From positions 1-45,589 of the forward strand of contig NZ_AQWM01000030.1 in NCBI RefSeq assembly GCF_000376105.1: a stretch of 45,589 nucleotides of DNA. Direction: 5' to 3'. The stretch is from Asticcacaulis benevestitus DSM 16100 = ATCC BAA-896 (GTDB lineage Bacteria; Pseudomonadota; Alphaproteobacteria; Caulobacterales; Caulobacteraceae). Each line of letters starts with the position of its first letter. Positions within the stretch are counted from its first letter, which is position 1. Positions 23,308 to 33,150 of this stretch are shown here, piece after piece. The position numbers and the translations under genes are program-made. The notes below the pieces were generated by a model. That model saw only the letters and a list, made by a program, of their open reading frames with translations. It searched no databases and had not been told where the DNA came from.

Positions 23308-24090
23308 GACATTTCCTCTTATTTTATTGTTTGTTATCGGCAGACGGCGAACCCAGGTTATCGATGATAACAGCTCTCACAGACTCCGCTTTTTTATCGG
23401 AATGGCCGGCAGCCATGATAACGCTACCATAAACTTAAGGGCGACGAAAGAAGTTGTCGGACGATTGCGCCTCGTTTCGCGCCACTATTTTTTGCACGTT
23501 AAACTTCTGAGTTATAAGGATCTGAATACAAAAAGGTTCCGTCGTTCGAGTGGCTTGATCAGGCTTTAAATTTCAAGAAAGTTACTTCCACGCGCAAAAG
23601 CGCTTCCAATTGTCTGACAGGTGCACTAGCATTTGCCTCAAGCTGACAGCCATATAGTCGGCGGGTAGGGAGCGTTTTAGGAGACATGGGCAAGACGGCG
23701 TGCGGGCTTTTCGATGTGAAAGGCCAAGGTGACGCGCCTCTTCTCCTTGTGTTTGGCTTAAGCGATGCGGCGTCGTGCGGCCATAGCCGTGCTTTTTGTC
23801 TGTGACCTTTTTCCTGCCTGATCCGATACGATGACACATGCCGATGAGGCCTATACGGGAGAGATTGGAACATGCCTTTTAGCTTGCGCGACCGTGCGTC
23901 CCCGTGGGTGCTTGTCATTACCCTAAGTCTGGACCCTGAGGCTGGGTGCCGCCTCTGACACGCGTCACGCAGCCCTTACCGCAAATGGCGGATAAAAAGG
24001 CTGAAACGCGCGCCATACCCCGATCAGACTTTGCAAACCTGTCTTCGATCACGCTGCGAAGATAAAAATCAATAAAAAAGAGGAACATCC
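23308..24090. promoter_or_regulatory. long divergent intergenic region upstream of the GH51 operon
   Basis: No gene is seen in these 783 bases. Frames such as 23559-23918 on the minus strand have unnatural composition. The region must hold the promoters of the leftward esterase and the rightward GH51 operon. An AAGCGCTT palindrome at 23598-23605 is a possible LacI/GntR-type operator core. Assignment to a regulator is not possible from sequence alone. Confidence 0.4.
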
Positions 24091-25656
24091 ATGCGTTACA
24101 CCCTATCCTTCATCGCCGTACTGGCCGCCTTGGGCGCCATGCCGGCTTCCGCTCAGGACAAGAGCGCACCCGTTGACCTGACGCTTGACGTCAGCAAGCC
24201 CGGCGCGAAGATCGACCGCCAGATTTTCGGCCAGTTCGCCGAACATCTGGGCGAAGGCATTTATGGTGGCATCTGGGTTGGCAAGGACTCAACCATCCCC
24301 AATACGCGCGGTATTCGCAACGATGTGGTGGCGGCGCTGAAAGAACTGAAAGTACCAAACGTGCGCTGGCCGGGCGGCTGTTTCGCCGATGAATATCACT
24401 GGCGCCGCGGCGTCGGCAAGGACCGCATCGCCTCGATGAACGCCAACTGGGGCGGCGTGATCGAGCCCAACACGTTTGGCACAGATGAGTTTTTTGATTT
24501 CGCCCAGCAGATCGGCACCGAAGCCTATGTTTCGGTCAATGTCGGTTCCGGCACGCCAGCCGAAGCGGCGGAATGGCTGGAATATATGACCGCTGACAAG
24601 GCGAACGGCATCGGCGCCGAACGCGCGAAAAACGGACATGAAAAGCCCTACAAGGTGGCCTATCTCGGTCTTGGCAATGAGAGCTGGGATTGCGGCGGTG
24701 CCATGACGCCGGACTTCTATGTCGACCAGATGAAGCTGCACGCGCGCTTTGACCGCAACTACAATCCCGAGCAGACCATGAGCCGCATCGCGGTGGGGCC
24801 GAGCGGTGGCGACACCCCCTATACCGAAGCCGTGATGAAGGCCTGGAAAGACCATAGCTGGGCGTGGAATATCGAGGGCCTGTCGCTGCACTCCTACACC
24901 ACAGGCGGCGGTTTCCCGGTATCGCAGAAGTCGGAAGGCTTCAGCGAGAAGGACTATGCCGTGGTGCTCAAGGACACCTTGGGCATGGAAGACCTGGTCA
25001 CCAAGCACAGCGCCATCATGGACAAGTACGATCCGGAAAAGAAGATCGCACTGGTGGTGGATGAGTGGGGCGCCTGGTACGCCGCGACGCCCGGTACCAA
25101 TCCGGGCTTCCTGATGCAGAAGAATACCCAGCGTGACGCCGTCTTGTCGGCACTCAACCTGAACATCTTCGCGCGTCACGCCGATCGCGTGCGCATGGCC
25201 AATATCGCCCAGATGATCAACGTCCTTCAGGCCATGATCCTGACCGACAAGGACAAGATGCTGCTGACCCCAACCTATCACGTCTTCCATATGTATGTGC
25301 CGTTCCAGGATGCGACCTTCATTCCGGTCGCTTACGATGCCGGCACTTATACGCACGATGGCATCACCCTGCCGCGCGTCGACGCCATTGCGGCGCGCGA
25401 CAAGTCCGGCAAGGTCTGGGTGGCGATCACCAATATCGACCCCTCAAAGCCGGCCACCTTCAACCTGTCGGCGGCGGGCTTAAAGGCTAGCAAGGCCACG
25501 GGGCAGACCCTGTCAGCCCCCAAGTTCGACAGCGCCAATACCTATGACAAGCCGAACACCGTATCGCCAAAGCCGATTTCGGCCAAGGCGTCCGGCGGCC
25601 GCTTCGCCATCACCGTGGCCCCGGCTTCGGTCACGGTTGTGTCGCTTGAACCCTAA
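24091..25656 (+). CDS. alpha-L-arabinofuranosidase, GH51
   Basis: The 521-residue enzyme starts with a signal peptide (ALGAMPASAQD). It then shows the GH51 hallmarks IFGQFAEHLGEGIYGGIW, VRWPGGCFADEYHWRRGVG and LGLGNESWDCGG with the acid/base Glu197. VVDEWGAWY supplies the nucleophile Glu325. A C-terminal beta-sandwich follows. It releases arabinofuranose from arabinoxylan or arabinan in the periplasm, with retention of configuration. It is the first gene of a four-enzyme rightward operon. AAAGAGGAAC upstream of the ATG is the likely ribosome site. Family length and all catalytic residues are normal. Confidence 0.95.
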   Translation: MRYTLSFIAVLAALGAMPASAQDKSAPVDLTLDVSKPGAKIDRQIFGQFAEHLGEGIYGGIWVGKDSTIPNTRGIRNDVVAALKELKVPNVRWPGGCFADEYHWRRGVGKDRIASMNANWGGVIEPNTFGTDEFFDFAQQIGTEAYVSVNVGSGTPAEAAEWLEYMTADKANGIGAERAKNGHEKPYKVAYLGLGNESWDCGGAMTPDFYVDQMKLHARFDRNYNPEQTMSRIAVGPSGGDTPYTEAVMKAWKDHSWAWNIEGLSLHSYTTGGGFPVSQKSEGFSEKDYAVVLKDTLGMEDLVTKHSAIMDKYDPEKKIALVVDEWGAWYAATPGTNPGFLMQKNTQRDAVLSALNLNIFARHADRVRMANIAQMINVLQAMILTDKDKMLLTPTYHVFHMYVPFQDATFIPVAYDAGTYTHDGITLPRVDAIAARDKSGKVWVAITNIDPSKPATFNLSAAGLKASKATGQTLSAPKFDSANTYDKPNTVSPKPISAKASGGRFAITVAPASVTVVSLEP

Positions 25657-25706
25657 CGAATGCTGGCGATAAGACCTTAGATAAAAACGACGGTTAGGGA
25701 AACGGC

Positions 25707-27647
25707 ATGATGAAGAGAACAGGTTTGTGGTTGGTGGCGGGTGTCCTCGGTTTACCCTCGGCCGTGATGGCTGCCCCGCAGCTCGATCTGATCTATGGTG
25801 ATCATGCCGTTATCCAGCGCGGCCGGCCGGTGTCGATCACCGGTACGACCGTTGCGGGCGAGACCGTGACCGTCACGTTCGGGACGAACAGCGAAACCGC
25901 TGTTGCCGACGCGAAGGGACGCTTCCTCGCCCGCTTCGCAGCCGTCACTACGCCGGGGCCGATCACGCTTTCGCTCGACAGCCCGTCCGGTCAGACGGTC
26001 GCGCATGATGTTCAGATGGGGGATGTCTTCCTATGTTCCGGCCAGTCCAATATGGAAATGCCGGTCAAGGGGGCGCAGGATGCCTTTGGCGCGTTCTTTT
26101 CATCGGCTGATCCGGATCTGCGCCTGATGACGGTCGAGAAGCGCGTGGCCTATACCCCTGATGAGGCCTTCTCGAAACCGCAGGCCTGGCAGGTGGCGGC
26201 CCCGCAGATCGTGCAGGATTTTTCCGCCAACTGCTATTACATGGTCAAGGATCTGCGCAAGAGCGAAGGCGTGCCCATCGGCGCCATCAACAGCAGTTGG
26301 GGTGGCACGCAGATTAGTCCGTGGATGGGGGACAAGGCGCTTACGGCTGTGGGCCTGGGCGCACGCGCCGACCTGCTCAAACTCTATAGCCGTGATCCGG
26401 CTGCGGCCGCCCTGGTGGCCAATGGCATCTGGGAGACCTGGTGGCGCAAAAATACCGGCGATGCGGCCGGTCAGGAACCCTGGCAACCGCAATCGGTTCA
26501 GACCTGGAAGCCGGTGCCGGCCATCTCCGTCTGGCAAAAGTGGGGTGATCCGGCGCTGGCCAGCTATGTCGGCATGGTCTGGTTCCGACGCGAAATCGAG
26601 GTCAGTGCTGCGGATGCCGGCAAGGCGGCCGTGCTGAACCTGGGCGGTCTGGATGATCTCGGCATGGCCTGGATCAACGGCACCTCTTTGGGTAATACGG
26701 CAGATACAGGGCCGATGAAGGCCTTCACGGTGCCAAAAGGGCTGCTCAAGCCCGGCAAGAATGTCATCATCGTCAACATCAACAACACCTATGCCGACGG
26801 CGGCATGCGCGGGCCGGCCGACGCCATGAGGCTGGCGATGGCTGACGGTTCGACCCAGGCTCTGGCCGACGGCTGGCTCTATAGCGTCGCTGCGAAAACG
26901 CCGAAAAATCCGCCGCATACGCCCTGGGAAGACATGGGGGGCGCGGGCACGGCCTATAATGGCATGATTGCGCCGCTGGGTGCCTATGGCCTGAAAGGCG
27001 TGGCGTGGTATCAGGGCGAATCCGATACGGATTTCCCCGGCTATGAAAGCCGTCTGAGCGCCATGGCCACCGACTGGCGTCGCCAGTTTGTGCAGTCCGA
27101 CCTGCCCTTTGTGATCGTTCAGCTTTCTGGCTACGGCACGCCGGCGATAAAGCCCGGCCAAAGCGGCTGGGCCAATGTGCGCGATGCCGAGCGCCGCATG
27201 GCGGAAAAGGATGGCCACGCGGCGTTTGTCTCGACGATCGATCTGGGTGATCCGCTCGATATCCACCCGGGCGAAAAGCATGAGGTGGGCCGGCGGATGG
27301 CGCGTGCCATGCGGGCCGTAGCTTACAGCGCGAGCCTGCCGCCGTCCGGGCCACGGCTGGCGGCCGCCAGGGTGAGCGGCCCTGACATCGCCCTTCGCTT
27401 TACCGATGTGACCGGTGCCCTGCATACGCGCAGCAGCACCCTGGCGATCGGGTTTGAACTGTGCGGTGATGCGCCCGAGACTTGCCGCTACACGTCGGGT
27501 GTGGTGGATGGGATGGCTGTCCGTTTGCACGGAGACGGCAAGCCGGTGACGCGAGTCAGATATGCCTGGGCCGACTATCCGGTCGTCAATCTCTTCGACG
27601 AAGCACAACTGCCGGTCAGCACGTTTGAAATTCCGGTGACACAATGA
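25707..27647 (+). CDS. sialate-O-acetylesterase-type (SASA) carbohydrate esterase
   Basis: The 646-residue secreted protein has a signal peptide ending near SAVMAAPQ. An N-terminal beta domain leads to the SGNH-like catalytic domain. The nucleophile lies in FLCSGQSNMEM (Ser114), the conserved WYQGESDT follows, and the Asp/His pair is in DLGDPLDIHPGEKH. A jelly-roll insertion (about residues 285-390) resembles a GH2 sugar-binding domain, as in acetylxylan esterases related to CE20. In this operon removal of acetyl groups from xylan or pectin is far more likely than sialic acid. Its stop overlaps an in-frame upstream ATG of the next gene, and the GH95 start used here is 15 bases downstream. Confidence 0.9.
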   Translation: MMKRTGLWLVAGVLGLPSAVMAAPQLDLIYGDHAVIQRGRPVSITGTTVAGETVTVTFGTNSETAVADAKGRFLARFAAVTTPGPITLSLDSPSGQTVAHDVQMGDVFLCSGQSNMEMPVKGAQDAFGAFFSSADPDLRLMTVEKRVAYTPDEAFSKPQAWQVAAPQIVQDFSANCYYMVKDLRKSEGVPIGAINSSWGGTQISPWMGDKALTAVGLGARADLLKLYSRDPAAAALVANGIWETWWRKNTGDAAGQEPWQPQSVQTWKPVPAISVWQKWGDPALASYVGMVWFRREIEVSAADAGKAAVLNLGGLDDLGMAWINGTSLGNTADTGPMKAFTVPKGLLKPGKNVIIVNINNTYADGGMRGPADAMRLAMADGSTQALADGWLYSVAAKTPKNPPHTPWEDMGGAGTAYNGMIAPLGAYGLKGVAWYQGESDTDFPGYESRLSAMATDWRRQFVQSDLPFVIVQLSGYGTPAIKPGQSGWANVRDAERRMAEKDGHAAFVSTIDLGDPLDIHPGEKHEVGRRMARAMRAVAYSASLPPSGPRLAAARVSGPDIALRFTDVTGALHTRSSTLAIGFELCGDAPETCRYTSGVVDGMAVRLHGDGKPVTRVRYAWADYPVVNLFDEAQLPVSTFEIPVTQ

Positions 27648-27661
27648 AAAGAGGAAAGCCA

Positions 27662-30088
27662 ATGAACGACGTCAATCTGTCACGGCGCGATGTGCTGACG
27701 GCCACGGCGGCCCTGGCCCTGGCGTCCTCCGCCGCCACGGCCAAGACACCGGCGAAAAGCGGTCGGAACAATACCCTGTGGTACAAACAGCCGGCGCGCT
27801 TCTGGGAAGAAGCCTTGCCGCTGGGCAATGGCCGGGTTGGCGCGATGGTCTTTGGCAGGGTGGCGCAGGAGCGTATCCAGCTCAATGAAGATACGCTCTG
27901 GTCTGGTGGTCCTTACAGGGCGGATAGTCCTGAAGCCTATGGCGCTCTGCCAGAGGTGCGAAAACTGATCGCCGACGGCAAGTATAAAGAGGCCACGGAT
28001 CTCGCCAGCCAGAAGATCATGGGGCGGCCGCTGTCTCAGATGGCCTACGGCTCGCTGGGTGATCTTTTACTGACCTTTGAGGGCGCGACCAAGCCTTGGA
28101 CGTACGAACGCCAACTTGATCTGGCGACGGCCATTGCCACCACGACACTTTCCGATGGGAAGGCTCATGACTCTGTGCGCGAGACCTTTGTGTCCGCGCC
28201 GGATCAGGTGGTGGTGATGCGGCTGGAAGCACGCAAGGGTGTGATCGGTTTTGACCTGAGCTGGCGCGGACCGCGCTCGGTCAAAATTCCCGGTGCGGTC
28301 TATGCCGGCCACGACGCAAAACTGATGCCGCCCGCGACAACCGACTGGTTGATGACGGAGGCGGCTGAGCCCTTGCCTGAGGGGGCTGTCATGTCATCTG
28401 ACGGGGTGGGCGCGATCCTCTGCACAGGCCGCAATGAAAAGAGCGAAACGATACCGGCGGCCCTGACCTATGCGTTCCGTGTCAAGATCCTTTCGGACGG
28501 ACAGGTGACGTTTGACGACGGGAAATTGCGGGTGCGCGGTGCGAAGACCGTAACCCTGCTGATTGCGGCGGCGACCAGTTTTGTGACCTATGCCGATGTC
28601 AGCGGCGACCCCGTTGCAAAGGTACGCAAGCAAACCGAAGCGGCGGCTTCAAAGTCCTATGCGGCGTTGAAACGGGCGCATCTGGCCGACTATCAGCCAC
28701 TGTTCCAGACGGTGTCGCTCGATCTGGGACCTGAGCCGGCAGGCGAGCCGACCGACCACCGGGTCCAGGTGGCCGCCACGAAGGATGATCCGGCGCTGCA
28801 AGCCCTTTATTTCCAATATGCACGCTACCTGATGATCTCGTCTTCGCGGCCGGGTACACAAGCGGCCAACCTGCAAGGCCTATGGAACGAGTCGACCACC
28901 CCGCCGTGGGGCAGCAAATACACCATCAATATCAATACCGAGATGAATTACTGGCCGGCGGATCCGGCAGGGCTCGGGGGCTGCGTCGAGCCGCTCATCC
29001 GGCTTGTGGAAGACTTGGCGGTGACCGGCGCGCAGACCGCCAGGACGATGTACAACGCCCGTGGCTGGATGGCGCACCACAATACCGATATCTGGCGGGC
29101 CACGGCGCCGATCGACGGGCCGATGTGGGGCCTGTGGCCGTGCGGCGGCGCCTGGCTGTGCAACAGCCTGTGGGACCATTACGATTATAGCCGTGACCCG
29201 GCCTTGCCAGCGCGGTTCTATCCCCTGATGAAGGGGGCATCGCTGTTCTTCCTCGATACCCTGATCGAGGACCCGAAGGGTCGCGGCCTGGTGACATCGC
29301 CTTCGGTATCGCCTGAAAATCAGCACCCGTTTGGCTCATCTTTGTGCGCAGGCCCCGCCATGGATCGCCAGATCATCCGCGACCTGTTCGCCCATACGAT
29401 CGCAATGGGCCAGTTGACAGGGGAAGAGGCGGGTTTCCTGGCTCAGTTGAAACAGGTCCATGACCGGCTGGCGCCCGATCAGATTGGCAAGGCCGGTCAG
29501 TTGCAGGAATGGCTGGAGGACTGGGATACGGCCGCGCCGGAGCAGCAGCATCGCCATGTGTCCCACCTTTACGGCGTCTACCCGAGCGACCAGATGAATG
29601 TCCGCGATACGCCGGAGCTGATCCGGGCGGCCCAACAAACCCTGAAGGTGCGTGGGGATATGGCGACCGGTTGGGGGACGGCGTGGCGTCTGTGCCTGTG
29701 GGCGCGGATGGGTGAGGGGGATCATGCCTATCGGATCCTCAAGGATCTGGTTGGTCCAGAGCGCACCTATCCCAACCTGTTCGACGCCCACCCACCATTC
29801 CAGATCGATGGCAATTTTGGTGGCGCGGCCGGTATCATGGAGATGCTGCTGCAATCGTGGGGGGGAGATATCCGGTTGCTTCCGGCCTTGCCATCCGCCT
29901 GGCCGACAGGCGCGGTCAAGGGTCTTAAGGCACGCGGTGCGATCACGGTCGATCTGGCGTGGCGTCATGGGGCGTTGACCCGCTGTGACCTTAAAGGACC
30001 GCCGGGTAGCACCGTTCGCGTCATCTATCGCGATGGGCCAAAGACCCTCACCCTTGGGGCGGACGGCACGGCTCGGTTTACGGCCTAA
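27662..30088 (+). CDS. GH95 alpha-L-fucosidase / alpha-L-galactosidase
   Basis: The 808-residue protein has a Tat signal (LSRRDVLTATAALALASS). It then shows the N-terminal GH95 signature LPLGNGRVGAMVFG and RIQLNEDTLWSGGPY. The (alpha/alpha)6 barrel contains INTEMNYWPADPAGL (Asn429 region), SVSPENQHPF (Glu552, general acid) and FQIDGNFGGAAG (Asp716). These correspond to the catalytic set of AfcA-type inverting fucosidases. The ATG at 27662 is preferred over 27644 because AGAGGAAAG lies just upstream and the Tat motif then has the right position. Within GH95, fucosidase and L-galactosidase members cannot be separated by eye. It probably trims fucosylated or L-galactosylated side chains of hemicellulose or pectin. 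Confidence 0.93.
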   Translation: MNDVNLSRRDVLTATAALALASSAATAKTPAKSGRNNTLWYKQPARFWEEALPLGNGRVGAMVFGRVAQERIQLNEDTLWSGGPYRADSPEAYGALPEVRKLIADGKYKEATDLASQKIMGRPLSQMAYGSLGDLLLTFEGATKPWTYERQLDLATAIATTTLSDGKAHDSVRETFVSAPDQVVVMRLEARKGVIGFDLSWRGPRSVKIPGAVYAGHDAKLMPPATTDWLMTEAAEPLPEGAVMSSDGVGAILCTGRNEKSETIPAALTYAFRVKILSDGQVTFDDGKLRVRGAKTVTLLIAAATSFVTYADVSGDPVAKVRKQTEAAASKSYAALKRAHLADYQPLFQTVSLDLGPEPAGEPTDHRVQVAATKDDPALQALYFQYARYLMISSSRPGTQAANLQGLWNESTTPPWGSKYTININTEMNYWPADPAGLGGCVEPLIRLVEDLAVTGAQTARTMYNARGWMAHHNTDIWRATAPIDGPMWGLWPCGGAWLCNSLWDHYDYSRDPALPARFYPLMKGASLFFLDTLIEDPKGRGLVTSPSVSPENQHPFGSSLCAGPAMDRQIIRDLFAHTIAMGQLTGEEAGFLAQLKQVHDRLAPDQIGKAGQLQEWLEDWDTAAPEQQHRHVSHLYGVYPSDQMNVRDTPELIRAAQQTLKVRGDMATGWGTAWRLCLWARMGEGDHAYRILKDLVGPERTYPNLFDAHPPFQIDGNFGGAAGIMEMLLQSWGGDIRLLPALPSAWPTGAVKGLKARGAITVDLAWRHGALTRCDLKGPPGSTVRVIYRDGPKTLTLGADGTARFTA

Positions 30089-30117
30089 GGCAAGTCTCGT
30101 CGGCAACAGAAAGAGAT

Positions 30118-32226
30118 ATGATGCAACACTCAGCGACACGGAAATACACAGTCAAACGCGGCGGCTTGCAGGCCGGTGCAACGCTTTTGGCATGGGGTAT
30201 GATGTTCGCCCTATCCGCCACCTATGCTGCGGCGCAGACGGCGAAATCCGCGCTCTCCACCCAAACCTGGACCGCCGATAACGGCGATGGCAGCTACACC
30301 AATCCGATCTTCTATGATGAGTTTTCCGACCCCGACGTCATCAAGGTCGGGGACTGGTTCTATTTGACCGGCACAACCATGCACGCCATGCCTGGCTTGC
30401 CAGTCCTGCGCTCGAAGGATCTGGTCAACTGGGAGTTCCTCTCCTACGCGGTCGATAAACTCGATCTTGGGCCGGAATATCGGCTTGAAGGCGGCACGAT
30501 TTACGGCCGCGGCATATGGGCGCCGAGCTTGCGCTATCACAACGGCACCTTCTACATCTTCTCAAACGTCAATGGCCGCATGACGCAGATCTTCACAGCG
30601 ACCGACCCTCGCGGCCCCTGGACGCATCGCGAGATGAAGCGCTCGCTTCACGACCTGTCAGTTTTGTTCGACGATGATGGCAAGGTTTACGCGGTGTGGG
30701 ATTATCAGGACATGCATATCGCGCAGCTTAACCCGGATCTGACCGATATCGTGCCGGGCACGGAAAAGGTTCTGTTCGCCAAGGACGCCGGCATGGGCGA
30801 GGGCGCCCATTTTTACAAGCTTGACGGCAAGTACTATATTCTGAGCGCCAACTATGCGGGCCAGATGCGTATGTCGGCTGCGCGCGCCGACTCCGTCTTC
30901 GGACCCTACGAGGTCAATCGCTCGATCAGCCAGGGCGAGGACTTCGGACTGGTGCGTGGCTATCGCCTGAATGGCAAGCCGCCTCCCTTCGTTTTGTCGC
31001 CGCCAGACCCTTCGGTACGTGAGAGCCTGTCGCTCCATCAGGGCGGTATCGTTCAGACGGATCAGGGCGAATGGTGGGGCATGTCGATGCTGGACGCCAA
31101 TTCGATCGGTCGTCTCGTCAACCTGTCGCCGATCACCTGGAAAGACGGCTGGCCCTATTTCGGCCTGCCCGGCAATCTGGGCCGCACACCCAGAAGCTGG
31201 CAAAAGCCGAAGACAGCCATGCCGCAGCCGGTTGCCGTGCCGTTTGAACGCAGCGATAGCTTTGACGCCACGACCCTGAAACCCCTCTGGCAGTGGAACC
31301 ACGTGCCTGTGGACGGCCAGTGGTCCCTGACCGAGCGGCCGGGGGCTTTGCGTCTGCACGCCCTGCCGGCGAAATCCTTCTGGGAGGCGCCAAACAGCCT
31401 GACCCAACGGGCGGTCGGGCCGGAATCACAGCCGACCGTCACGCTTGATGCCGCCAATCTTAAAGACGGCGACGTGGCAGGGCTGGCCTTGCTGAACTAC
31501 CCCTATGCCTGGATCGGTCTCGAAAAATCCGCCGAAGGTCTGGCCTTGAGCTTTTACGATCAAACGAAAGACAAACACGTTCGCGTCAAGGCGCCGGCCT
31601 CGTATATCTATCTCCGGGCCGACTGCGATTTCATGACCGAGACGGCGCGCTTCAGCTATTCGGTCGATGGCAAAACCTATGTGCCGCTTGGTGATCCGTT
31701 CATCATGGCCTTCCAGTTGACGACCTTCCAGGGCGTTCGCTATGCACTCTTCAATTACAACGGCACGGACAAGCCGGGCGGTTATGCCGATTTCGACGCA
31801 TTCAACCTCTATCAGGCCCACCCGCATGGGACGATGACGCCGGTGCCCTATGCGAAAAAGATTGCCCTGACCTCGCTGAAAAGCGGCAAGGGATTTTCGG
31901 TCGTTGGTGGGCAACTGAAGGTGGGTGCACCTGGTGGCTTTGATGTCATCAATAGGCAGACGGGACGTGTGGCCCTGCGCGCCGGCGATCAGTTTGTCAG
32001 TGTCGATAAGGCGGGGCGCGTGACCCTAAAAAACGGCGCGCCCGGCACGAATGAAACCTTCCAGTGGATCGAGACCCTGACGGGCGAGCTGACCCTGATG
32101 TCGCTGGCCAGCGACCGCTTCCTGCGTATCGATCCTACGACCCTCAGCCTTACCGCCGATAGCCCCGGCCCCTTGCCGGATGGCAGCGATGGCGTCCGGT
32201 TTTCGTGGCGCGCAGACGGTAGGTGA
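30118..32226 (+). CDS. GH43 family glycosidase with C-terminal beta-sandwich domains
   Basis: The 702-residue secreted enzyme has a signal peptide ending near YAAAQTAKS. The five-bladed propeller starts with YTNPIFYDEFSDPDVIKVGD (base Asp71), continues with LHDLSVLFDDDGK (pKa modulator) and GMGEGAHFYK (general acid Glu). A concanavalin-like domain (about residues 375-570, SFDATTLKPLWQWNHVP) follows as in GH43 beta-xylosidases and arabinofuranosidases. An additional C-terminal region of about 110 residues resembles a ricin/fascin-like trefoil (FSVVGGQLKV, DQFVSVDKAGRVTLKN). It is likely a xylosidase or arabinofuranosidase acting with GH51. ATG codons at 30118 and 30121 are equally possible. 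Confidence 0.92.
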   Translation: MMQHSATRKYTVKRGGLQAGATLLAWGMMFALSATYAAAQTAKSALSTQTWTADNGDGSYTNPIFYDEFSDPDVIKVGDWFYLTGTTMHAMPGLPVLRSKDLVNWEFLSYAVDKLDLGPEYRLEGGTIYGRGIWAPSLRYHNGTFYIFSNVNGRMTQIFTATDPRGPWTHREMKRSLHDLSVLFDDDGKVYAVWDYQDMHIAQLNPDLTDIVPGTEKVLFAKDAGMGEGAHFYKLDGKYYILSANYAGQMRMSAARADSVFGPYEVNRSISQGEDFGLVRGYRLNGKPPPFVLSPPDPSVRESLSLHQGGIVQTDQGEWWGMSMLDANSIGRLVNLSPITWKDGWPYFGLPGNLGRTPRSWQKPKTAMPQPVAVPFERSDSFDATTLKPLWQWNHVPVDGQWSLTERPGALRLHALPAKSFWEAPNSLTQRAVGPESQPTVTLDAANLKDGDVAGLALLNYPYAWIGLEKSAEGLALSFYDQTKDKHVRVKAPASYIYLRADCDFMTETARFSYSVDGKTYVPLGDPFIMAFQLTTFQGVRYALFNYNGTDKPGGYADFDAFNLYQAHPHGTMTPVPYAKKIALTSLKSGKGFSVVGGQLKVGAPGGFDVINRQTGRVALRAGDQFVSVDKAGRVTLKNGAPGTNETFQWIETLTGELTLMSLASDRFLRIDPTTLSLTADSPGPLPDGSDGVRFSWRADGR

Positions 32227-32340
32227 GGTCCTGCCGCGTCCATTTTCTTTTCGCCTTTGATCCAATGACATGCGTGAACCAGATGTGATATTTGATACTC
32301 AACGAGGCGCGACAATCCTGCCGCCCCTGCTCCATGGGTC

Positions 32341-33144
32341 ATGATGATGACATCTAAAGCCGTTCCGCCTTCCGAAGCCGCAAGCTCATCGAAGCGAAGC
32401 GAGGGCCCCCCCCTGAGGACGCCTCCGGAACCGGGTTCTTTCATACGGCCTCTGCATCTGCTGCTGGCGGATCGTCTGGGTGCCGACATTCTGTGCGGTG
32501 TCTACAAACCTGGCAGCACCCTGCCCACCGAAATGGCGTCCTCGTCCTCCCTGGATATTTCCAGATCGGCGTACCGGGAAACGATCAGAACCCTGGCGGC
32601 CAAAGGGCTGGTTCAGAGCCGCACAAAGCGGGGCACGTGCGTCAATGATCCCTCCAAATGGAACGTGCTCGATCCTGACGTTCTGCGCTGGATGTTCGAT
32701 CGCGACCCCAATCCACAGTTTACACGCGACCTTTTTGAACTGCGTCTGATCACTGAGCCTGCGGCGGCCGAGTTTGCCGCCTCGAGAGCGTCGGCAGCCG
32801 AGATAGCCGAAATGAAGCTGGCGCTTGACGTTATGAAAGACAAAACGCTCATGACAGAAGAGGGGCGAACCGCCGATCTTGAGTTTCACAGGATCTTGTT
32901 GACGGCGGCCAGGAACACGGCCCTGGCGAGCCTAAGCAGTTCGATTGGTGCGGCGATCAGTTGGAGCACTTCGTACAAGGCGCGGCACAACGCGCTCGAT
33001 AGAGATTCGATGCCGGATCATGAGCGCATTTACGAAGCGATCGCTGCGCGTAATCCCTCAGAAGCGCGTTGGGCCATGGAATCGCTCATCCGATTGGCGC
33101 AAGGTGACTTGCAAAGGATCGACTCTCAGTCTGTGGTGCCCTGA
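32341..33144 (+). CDS. GntR-family regulator, FadR subfamily (FCD domain)
   Basis: The 267-residue protein has a disordered start, a winged helix (LLADRLGADILCGVYKPGST with the DISRSAYRETIRTLAAKGLV recognition region) and an FCD domain of six or more helices (residues 115-260). The FCD domain has the metal-ligand pattern Asp...His seen in DLEFHRILL and the His of MPDHERIYEAI. FCD regulators bind sugar acids or carboxylates. It lies 115 bases after the GH43 gene and probably reports on a breakdown product of the polysaccharide, such as a uronate or aldonate. Confidence 0.9.
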   Translation: MMMTSKAVPPSEAASSSKRSEGPPLRTPPEPGSFIRPLHLLLADRLGADILCGVYKPGSTLPTEMASSSSLDISRSAYRETIRTLAAKGLVQSRTKRGTCVNDPSKWNVLDPDVLRWMFDRDPNPQFTRDLFELRLITEPAAAEFAASRASAAEIAEMKLALDVMKDKTLMTEEGRTADLEFHRILLTAARNTALASLSSSIGAAISWSTSYKARHNALDRDSMPDHERIYEAIAARNPSEARWAMESLIRLAQGDLQRIDSQSVVP

Positions 33145-33150
33145 ACAGGT

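Noticed and set aside
23559-23918. 119-codon minus-strand frame in the GH51 upstream region
   Set aside because: Composition is rich in Arg, Ser, His and Pro, there is no ribosome site or recognised motif, and relatives typically have non-coding DNA upstream of such operons.
24289-25356. 355-codon minus-strand frame opposite the GH51 gene
   Set aside because: Antisense shadow of a gene with intact GH51 catalytic residues.
26100-27662. 520-codon minus-strand frame across the SASA esterase gene
   Set aside because: The plus-strand gene has all catalytic motifs. The antisense frame is His/Arg/Gly-rich with no motifs and is explained by codon bias.
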